NCBI GenBank assembly: GCA_044449065.1
Contig: JBIOHP010000007.1
Coordinates: 132,180 to 196,179, forward strand
DNA from: JBIOHP01 sp044449065
GTDB lineage: Bacteria > Bacteroidota > Ignavibacteria > UBA10030 > SZUA-254
Length of the DNA stretch: 64,000 nucleotides
Direction: 5' to 3'
Part shown: piece after piece, positions 58,201-64,000 of the stretch
How the letters are laid out: every line of letters starts with the position of its first letter
Numbering within the stretch: position 1 is the stretch's first letter
The notes under the pieces: model-generated
Told to the model about the DNA's origin: nothing
What the model saw: the letters and a program-made list of their open reading frames with translations, nothing else
The model's database searches: none
Program-made: the position numbers and the translations under genes

Positions 58201-59241
58201 ATGACCGATCCTACGGGTCGATACTTCCGGATTATCCTCCTCCTTCTTGTATTGGGCGGGGCATTATACTTTCTCGTATCCATCGGGGATATTGTCCGGC
58301 TGCTGGTTATCGCTGCGCTCCTCGCCTATATCCTTGATCCCATCGCGACAGAATTGGAAGCGGCAGGATTGAACCGCTTGCTTGCCACCGGTATCGTGTT
58401 CATCGGGGTTGGACTCTCGATCTTCCTTGTGGGATTTTTTGTTGTTCCCGCTCTCGTCCGCGAGATTCAAAATTTACAGGCAAGCGCATCGGCAACGCAA
58501 ACGAGCGCGCTTATTTCATCGATTGAAAACTATGTTAATGAGAAACTCAGCTTTTTCGGGATGCAGCAAATCAATCTGGATCAAAAGATACAGGAAGCAA
58601 AATTGGGGATCAGCGATCAGATTCTCGGTCAGCTTGTCACCAATGTGGTGCCGTTTGTAGCGCACGCCGTCATCATTCCGTTTGTGATATTTTTCTTGCT
58701 AAAAGACGGGCGCGAGATGAAGAAAGCGCTCCTATCCGTCATTCCGAACCGTTATTTCGAATTCTCGCTGAATCTTTTTTATAAAATGGATCAGCAATTA
58801 GGGTTTTACCTCCGCGGGCAATTCGTGGATGCGCTGATATTCGGCATCATATCGACCATGGCGATGTGGATGTTAGGCGTGAAATATTTTGTCTTCATCG
58901 GCATCTTTGCAGGTCTTGCCAATCTTATCCCGTATGTCGGACCGCTTGCCGGCGCAATCCTTGCCAGCTCCTTGACGATACTGACCACCGGCGATATATC
59001 ACGCGTCATATCGGTCATCGTCGCGTTCGGAGCGGTGAAACTCATCGATGATGCGGTTATTCAACCTTTGGTGATTGCCAGAAGCGTCGACATGCACCCG
59101 CTCTTGGTGCTCTTTGTTGTGATAATTGGCGGACAGTTTTTCGGCGTGATGGGAATGATCCTCTCGGTGCCGTTTGCCGGGTTCGTCAGGGTGGCGATAC
59201 AGGAGAGCAGGTTGATTATACGGAGGTATAAGTTTGGGTAA
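58201..59241 (+). CDS. AI-2E family transporter
   Basis: 346 aa with about eight hydrophobic segments: the first two are IILLLLVLGGALYFLVSIGD and VRLLVIAALLAYILDPIATE, followed by the cytoplasmic or periplasmic loop near 95-160. The C-terminal half has FVIFFLLKDGREMKKALLSV, IFAGLANLIPYVGPLAGAIL and IQPLVIARSVDMHPLLVLFV, conserved in the AI-2E/YdiK/PerM family. Some members export a signal or exchange ions (Na+/H+); the name does not prove AI-2 transport. It begins 1 nt after the cyclic-nucleotide-binding gene, suggesting nucleotide-gated control, which is inference. Confidence 0.88.
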   Translation: MTDPTGRYFRIILLLLVLGGALYFLVSIGDIVRLLVIAALLAYILDPIATELEAAGLNRLLATGIVFIGVGLSIFLVGFFVVPALVREIQNLQASASATQTSALISSIENYVNEKLSFFGMQQINLDQKIQEAKLGISDQILGQLVTNVVPFVAHAVIIPFVIFFLLKDGREMKKALLSVIPNRYFEFSLNLFYKMDQQLGFYLRGQFVDALIFGIISTMAMWMLGVKYFVFIGIFAGLANLIPYVGPLAGAILASSLTILTTGDISRVISVIVAFGAVKLIDDAVIQPLVIARSVDMHPLLVLFVVIIGGQFFGVMGMILSVPFAGFVRVAIQESRLIIRRYKFG

Positions 59242-59314
59242 CTTATCCCCTTTCCCCTTCTCTTATTAAGAGCAGGGGTCGATTGTTCCTCTCGTTTAGG
59301 TGATGGGATCGAAG

Positions 59315-59337
59315 TCCCTCTCTTTTTAAGAGAGGGA
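59315..59337. repeat. CCCTCTC-type palindrome
   Basis: A perfect hairpin of TCCCTCTCTT and AAGAGAGGGA around a short T centre, in the 110-bp gap after the AI-2E gene. A weaker CCCCT...AGGGG pair lies at 59248-59275. It resembles the palindromes at 48196-48282. The T-poor flank makes it a weak terminator. Confidence 0.6.
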
Positions 59338-59352
59338 TTTGGGGTGAGTTAA

Positions 59353-59763
59353 TTAGATACTATACCGCTCAATAACTTCTTTTGGTATTTCCGTCGCTCT
59401 ACCGGTTGAGAGATTGACCATGGAATATTCAAAGTAACCTTCAGAGACAAGCTTCTTCGATTCTTTTTTAACAATTTCAAACACGACCTTGACGCCGGTT
59501 TTTCTCACTTCGGCAATCGACGTGCGGATGAGAACTACATCGCCAAGAAGCAGCGGGCGTTTATACTCGATATGCGATGTTATCACCACCCACCCGTACC
59601 CCATTCTGATAAAATCATCCATCGGCATTTTATAGCAACGCTGCATCTGGTCGTACCTGGCGGCAAGGACATAATCCGCGTATTTCGATACGTGGACATG
59701 ATTATTCATGTCGATATCGTCCGGCCGGACGGTGAGCTCGGTTTCGAAAATTGAATAGCTCAT
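59353..59763 (-). CDS. Acyl-CoA thioesterase, 4-hydroxybenzoyl-CoA/YbgC type
   Basis: 136 aa hotdog-fold protein. It opens MSYSIFETELTVRPDDIDMN then NHVHVSKYADYVLAARYDQM, with the DxDxxxHVHxxxY active-site pattern of the family, continues IRMGYGWVVITSHIEYKRPL, LLGDVVLIRTSIAEVRKTGV and ends with a FEYSMVNLSTGRATEIPKEV segment. It hydrolyses acyl-CoA thioesters in the cytoplasm; chain preference is unknown. It stands alone, convergent with the AI-2E gene. Confidence 0.9.
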   Translation of the reverse strand: MSYSIFETELTVRPDDIDMNNHVHVSKYADYVLAARYDQMQRCYKMPMDDFIRMGYGWVVITSHIEYKRPLLLGDVVLIRTSIAEVRKTGVKVVFEIVKKESKKLVSEGYFEYSMVNLSTGRATEIPKEVIERYSI

Positions 59764-59805
59764 ATCGAAGCATCAGAAAACATAATTGCAGGATGAAATA
59801 ACATT

Positions 59806-61014
59806 TCAATTCGATTCATATTTCAGCAACTCCAAGCCAGGATGTTTTTCATATACCCGCGAAAGTTTCTGCTCGTTTTGACATATTTTATTTTTCAAAT
59901 CTCCAACGTCTTTGTCAACTAATTTGTCAGTCTCAATCAAATACTTTTCAATCTCATCCGTCGTAAGTTCGATTTTGTCCAACGGCAATCCAATGAGTTT
60001 ACTTTTGGTATCATTCAACTTCAAACGAAGTGCTGCTACCTCTTCCTGAATAGAGGCGACTTTATTATGTTGTAACTTGTACATCCTGATTTTTTCACCA
60101 CGAAGGATCAAAATAATACAAAACGAAAAAAACAAAAACAAAAATAGGAAGGCGAGTACGGGGACCATTTGAATCTGTTCAGCCAGGAGCACTAAAAAGA
60201 GAATTGCTCCTAAAACCGATGTGATAATGACGAAAGAGTCTTTTCGATTCTTTTTATAAATTTCAAGTTTATCAAGTTCGTCTTGTATAGAAATATTTAT
60301 CGTCTGGATTGCGTTATAAATGGCTTTTAAATTATTAATAGGTTCCTGATTAGCGAAACATATTTTATCCGATTTCCGTTTGGATATTTGAATTTGAATG
60401 TCGTTTATTTCCGTTTTTATTATTTCTAAATCATGCATCTCTTGTTTATCATTCTCATTCAATTCGGAAGTCGCCCAACTAATCTGAGTGTCGAGTCTTC
60501 GCAGCACTTCATACGCATATTCTTTATCACTTATCTCCTCAAATAAATCCGGCGTCAAGCTAACTTCGTTGATTTCCTTTTCAATCGCTTTCAATGTAAA
60601 GTATTTCAATAATCTATCTTGAAAATTAATAACTTCATTTATCCTTTTGTTGATCGAGAAGATTGTCTTTTTTATTTCCTTTTGTCGTTCCCGTTCAAGA
60701 ATTAATCGTTGGTCACGTTTGTTCTGTATTTGCTGTTGAAGCAGAGTCTGGCGCTGAAGCTCAATTTGTTGTTTCTGAAGATCAATCTGGTTTTTTTGGA
60801 TATCGACAGATTGTTGTATATATGAATTATGCAATTCTTGAAGTTCATTTAATTCCCGGGTAAGAGTATTCGTTTCATCTTGTAATGCAACAAATTTGGC
60901 TTGGTTCTCTTTTACCCTGGATATATCTTCACCAACCTTTGTTATTTTCGAAGAATTGCTTGCGTTTAATATTAAATTTGCAATATCAGCTGCCGAACTT
61001 TCAGGCCTTTCCAT
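59806..61014 (-). CDS. Coiled-coil membrane protein of unknown function
   Basis: 402 aa. Residues 1-240 form a long coiled coil with a Q-rich heptad stretch (SVDIQKNQIDLQKQQIELQR and QTLLQQQIQNKRDQRLILER). Two adjacent membrane helices follow near 265-306 (VIITSVLGAILFLVLLAEQI, VPVLAFLFLFLFFSFCIILI). After them comes another coiled-coil segment (KVASIQEEVAALRLKLND, ELTTDEIEKYLIETDKLVDK). No catalytic motif is seen. A ribosome site AAAGGAAA lies 8 nt before the ATG; the frame overlaps the upstream gene by 14 bp, so translation is coupled. More A+T-rich than neighbours. Not a recognised family; a structural or membrane-tethering role is possible. Confidence 0.65.
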   Translation of the reverse strand: MERPESSAADIANLILNASNSSKITKVGEDISRVKENQAKFVALQDETNTLTRELNELQELHNSYIQQSVDIQKNQIDLQKQQIELQRQTLLQQQIQNKRDQRLILERERQKEIKKTIFSINKRINEVINFQDRLLKYFTLKAIEKEINEVSLTPDLFEEISDKEYAYEVLRRLDTQISWATSELNENDKQEMHDLEIIKTEINDIQIQISKRKSDKICFANQEPINNLKAIYNAIQTINISIQDELDKLEIYKKNRKDSFVIITSVLGAILFLVLLAEQIQMVPVLAFLFLFLFFSFCIILILRGEKIRMYKLQHNKVASIQEEVAALRLKLNDTKSKLIGLPLDKIELTTDEIEKYLIETDKLVDKDVGDLKNKICQNEQKLSRVYEKHPGLELLKYESN

Positions 61015-61543
61015 CGCTTATTTCCTTTAAGACTGGTTGGAAATATTTCAAAGCTTCGAGATATATCATCGCAGCATTCACAGAACCGTTTCGCCCACAA
61101 TTCCAATCATCTCTCAAGTAAATAAATTCTACACCGGATAAATATAAAGGATTTTCGATCTTTTTGATTGCCTTATCTCGATCTTGTTTTGATAACGGTT
61201 TCTTGCTTTCATTCATGATTTCTCGGAACTTAATCAATACAACGCTCCAATCATGATCTTGACCTTTTTTGTACGTATATACGTAAAAGTCAAGAAGTTC
61301 TATTAAGAATAGGTAAATATCACCTTTCGCATCGGGTTTGTAATTGGATAGGAGTTGTAGAGAACCCGAGTTTTTTGCTACATTCTTGGAAATTATTTCA
61401 CTCGCTTTGAAACTCCAATATTTTTCAGGTGAATTGTGGTCTTCCCAGATTTCTTTAAAACGCTTACCGAACACCACAGCATTAGAGTTTTGCGTGAGGA
61501 TTGTCTTTTTCGGCTCTTTATTACATTTATACAAGTAGAACAT
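61001..61543 (-). CDS. Hypothetical protein paired with the coiled-coil gene
   Basis: 180 aa, starting MFYLYKCNKEPKKTILTQNS; an in-frame start at 61561 is less likely because a GAAAGGGC-like ribosome site lies about 9 nt before 61543. It is mostly helical: WSFKASEIISKNVAKNSGSL, IYLFLIELLDFYVYTYKKGQ, VNAAMIYLEALKYFQPVLKE. No family motif, signal peptide or membrane segment was recognised. It overlaps the following coiled-coil gene by 14 bp, so the two are expressed together. Function unknown. Confidence 0.6.
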   Translation of the reverse strand: MFYLYKCNKEPKKTILTQNSNAVVFGKRFKEIWEDHNSPEKYWSFKASEIISKNVAKNSGSLQLLSNYKPDAKGDIYLFLIELLDFYVYTYKKGQDHDWSVVLIKFREIMNESKKPLSKQDRDKAIKKIENPLYLSGVEFIYLRDDWNCGRNGSVNAAMIYLEALKYFQPVLKEISDGKA

Positions 61544-61668
61544 GATAATTTGCCCTTTCAAATAAGAAATTTTAATATAATAATTTTCATTGTATTTTGT
61601 TTTTCATTTTCCCATATCCTTTCCCGAGAATGATCGTCGCACCTTATGTATCAGTTTCTACGGAAGTC

Positions 61669-62085
61669 TCATGCGCTCTGCTGCTTCGGATAGAGGATCA
61701 TCCAGGACGTTCCGAACTTGTCCCTGAGCATCGCAAAGCGAACTGCAAAGAACGTCTCCTCCATCGGCATAAAGATCTGACCGCCTTCGGAAAGGAGCGT
61801 GTAGATGCGCTCCGCTTCGTCGATGCTGCCGACGGTGAGGGAAAGATATGCACTGCGTATGGGCTGGAAACGCTCCGGCGGTACGTCGGATCCCATCAGC
61901 TCGGTCCCACCGATGTTCATGCTGGCATACTGGACGGAGTTTGCGGAGCCGGGCGATACATTAGCCGGATTCATTTTTTCGTCGCGCTTCATCATCATCG
62001 TGATTTTACCGCCGAGGTGCTTTTCGTAGAAGCGAAATGCCTGCTCGCAGTTACCGCCATAGTTGAGATATGTGTTTAGTTTCAT
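61669..62085 (-). CDS. VOC family protein (PhnB/glyoxalase-like)
   Basis: 138 aa. Starts MKLNTYLNYGGNCEQAFRFY, then EKHLGGKITMMMKRDEKMNP, MNIGGTELMGSDVPPERFQP, AYLSLTVGSIDEAERIYTLL, SEGGQIFMPMEETFFAVRFA and LRDKFGTSWMILYPKQ. This is the PhnB-type vicinal-oxygen-chelate domain: two beta-alpha-beta-beta-beta halves. The metal ligands are not clear by eye. Many such proteins bind metabolites or antibiotics; the function cannot be predicted. It stands alone, transcribed toward the coiled-coil pair. Confidence 0.88.
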   Translation of the reverse strand: MKLNTYLNYGGNCEQAFRFYEKHLGGKITMMMKRDEKMNPANVSPGSANSVQYASMNIGGTELMGSDVPPERFQPIRSAYLSLTVGSIDEAERIYTLLSEGGQIFMPMEETFFAVRFAMLRDKFGTSWMILYPKQQSA

Positions 62086-62253
62086 AGCTATCAAAAAATA
62101 ATTTTACATTCTTTTTTGTTCTCGGTTTGAATTTCGTTTTCTCACATTTTCTTATGTGTTCCGATTCAGGAATATAATAAAATCCAGAAACAATGTCATT
62201 GTCGGTCGTCGGGATATTTGGAAAATGTGCCGTGAAAAGGCGTGGTGATTGCG

Positions 62254-62277
62254 GAGCGATTCTGGCGAATCGCTCTA
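62254..62277 (-). repeat. GTAG-footed hairpin (third REP-like sequence)
   Basis: On the minus strand it reads GTAGAGCGATTC, GCCA loop, GAATCGCTC. The foot GTAG followed by a 9-bp perfect stem matches the general REP design. It is seen only once in this window. Confidence 0.55.
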
Positions 62278-62344
62278 CAATATAAATTTTCCGTTAATAA
62301 TTCAATTCGTTGAAGAACTTGACTCACATAATGTTGATGATGCT

Positions 62345-62372
62345 GTAGGGGCGTTTAATTAAACACCCCTAC
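62345..62372. repeat. Solo GGGGCGTTC-family hairpin
   Basis: GTAGGGGCGTTTAATT followed by AAACACCCCTAC: a nearly perfect palindrome with GTAG at both feet. It shares GTAGGGGCGTT with the modules around the RAYT gene 12 kb away. Confidence 0.7.
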
Positions 62373-62385
62373 CATAGGCATAAAA

Positions 62386-62571
62386 AATCCCATCCCGAAA
62401 TAAATCGAGATGGGATTATCAAAATAAATCTCCCGTTCAAAAAAACGAACGGGATGTCCCGCTTTCTGGGATTCCGCGTCCTTCCAAATAAATAAACGAA
62501 AGCGGGATTCACAAAGCGAAACGCAGTTTGACAATGAACTTAGCTGCACTGCGTTTGCTAAGTTCAGTCAA
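62386..62571. repeat. Cluster of four inverted repeats, the last interleaved
   Basis: Stems: AATCCCATC with GATGGGATT (62386-62416); CCCGTTC with GAACGGG (62432-62453); TCCCGCTTTC with GAAAGCGGGA (62457-62507); then AAACGCAGT (62519-62527) with ACTGCGTTT (62548-62556), interleaved with TTGACAATGAACTTAGC (62528-62544) and GCTAAGTTCAGTCAA (62557-62571). The last two pairs have pseudoknot topology. Confidence 0.65.
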
Positions 62572-62591
62572 AATGGCAATGGCAACGACCT

Positions 62592-62628
62592 AAAAACAAA
62601 AACCCCTCTCAATGAAAGAGAGGGGTTT
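62592..62628 (-). terminator. rRNA operon terminator
   Basis: On the minus strand: AAACCCCTCTC, 7-nt loop, GAGAGGGGTTTTTG followed by T-rich DNA. An 11-bp perfect stem, 19 bp past the 3' end of the 5S gene. Confidence 0.92.
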
Positions 62629-62646
62629 GTTGAGATAAAATAAAAT

Positions 62647-62761
62647 CCTGGCAACGACCTACTCTGCCATACCGTTACCAGTATAGTACCATCGGCCCTG
62701 CGGGGCTTATCTGCTCTGTTCGGAATGGGAAGAGGAGTGACACCCGCGGTATAATCGCCAG
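62647..62761 (-). rRNA. rrf: 5S ribosomal RNA
   Basis: About 115 nt. Read on the minus strand it starts CTGGCGATTATACCGCGG, contains CTCTTCCCATTCCGAACAGA (the conserved loop B/C segment), and ends GCAGAGTAGGTCGTTGCCAG, pairing with the 5' end. It lies 170 bp downstream of the 23S gene and just before a terminator. The ends are estimated to within a few bases. 5S binds L5, L18 and L25 in the large subunit. Confidence 0.95.
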
Positions 62762-62781
62762 AAAACTCTTTGGATGAGCAG

Positions 62782-62804
62782 GGGGCGTTCACGAGGAACG
62801 CCCC
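62782..62804. repeat. GGGGCGTTC hairpin in the 23S-5S spacer
   Basis: GGGGCGTTC, 5-nt loop ACGAG, GAACGCCCC, followed by TAC. A perfect 9-bp stem identical to the unit repeated around the RAYT at 49-51 kb. Confidence 0.8.
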
Positions 62805-62841
62805 TACATGCTATCTCTAAAATCTGTTCTTTCTTCCATTC

Positions 62842-62865
62842 GCCGATCTGGTGATCGGCTACTAC
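62842..62865. repeat. GTAGTAGCCGATC hairpin in the 23S-5S spacer
   Basis: GCCGATC, TGGT loop, GATCGGCTACTAC: a 7-bp stem with the CTACTAC (GTAGTAG) foot. It matches each half of the REPIN-like element at 35271-35337. Confidence 0.75.
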
Positions 62866-62930
62866 TTGGGCTTAACTGATGCGCACCAGCCAAAGGCGGG
62901 CGGCGTCGAGTGTATATCAATAAAAAATAA

Positions 62931-64000
<1,070 letters not shown>

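Larger units (their letters stand above)
62086..62646. other. Palindrome-rich region between VOC gene and rRNA operon
   Basis: No gene is supported in 560 bp. It holds, in order, the hairpins listed separately at 62254-62277, 62345-62372 and 62386-62571, and the rRNA terminator. The density of inverted repeats is far above the rest of the window. Confidence 0.6.

Noticed and set aside
62355..62792. Short minus-strand frames around 62355-62549 and 62568-62792
   Set aside because: They run through palindromes, the rRNA terminator and the 5S gene.

Overview
The window looks like a chromosomal segment of a free-living member of the Bacteroidota/Chlorobiota/Ignavibacteriota group. The evidence is the family content: two large DUF5916 outer-membrane proteins, a DUF2723 membrane protein, a YfhO protein, an AddA/AddB-type helicase-nuclease pair, a TlpA-type thioredoxin with TPR-like repeats, UbiE/MenG, and few strong Shine-Dalgarno sites. 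This placement is inference from protein families and was not computed.

Layout. 1-4.0 kb: an ICMT-like membrane protein converging on a four-gene minus-strand operon (PadR regulator, outer-membrane protein, DoxX, chromate transporter ChrA). 4.3-19.4 kb: a plus-strand surface-polysaccharide cluster (GT2 with a long disordered head, two GT9 enzymes sharing an unusual cysteine motif, several GT-B glycosyltransferases, UDP-GlcNAc 2-epimerase, a flippase, three methyltransferases, YfhO), closed by a strong terminator. 19.5-20.2 kb: ribosomal protein S21 and a zinc-ribbon protein. 20.9-27.6 kb: a methyltransferase and the AddA/AddB-like pair. 27.7-33.1 kb: a MacB/LolCDE-type ABC pair and a DUF2723 protein. 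33.1-36.5 kb: a Fur regulator with a 7-1-7 operator, an FTR1-DUF2318 iron permease, a MIP18/DUF59 Fe-S assembly factor and a radical SAM protein. 36.5-40.9 kb: a degenerate receiver/DHp protein, a LexA/CI-like repressor with two operators, a likely small structured RNA, and a DUF6600-like exported protein. 41-48.9 kb: a DUF5916 protein, a TlpA protein, and a sigma/anti-sigma/HEAT-repeat operon.

49-52.2 kb is the most unusual part. A RAYT (REP-associated tyrosine transposase) sits among three copies of a palindromic module built on GTAG-GGGCGTTC. The 3' half of its gene is tandemly duplicated with a period of about 357 bp, at copies of that same motif. The last module is truncated exactly at the stop codon of an A+T-rich two-gene unit encoding a winged-helix protein with a HEPN-like RNxxxH motif and a small partner. 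This unit is a candidate toxin or defence module that I cannot name.

52.4-62.1 kb: a second DUF5916 protein, UbiE/MenG, an RlmD-type RNA methyltransferase, a cNMP-binding protein, an AI-2E family transporter, a thioesterase, an unknown two-gene coiled-coil/membrane module and a VOC protein. 62.2-64 kb: hairpin-rich DNA, then an rRNA operon on the minus strand (terminator, 5S, 23S cut by the window end). The 23S-5S spacer carries solo copies of two REP-like hairpins found elsewhere in the window. At least six families of dispersed palindromes occur here; three of them carry GTAG at the hairpin foot, as RAYT substrates do.
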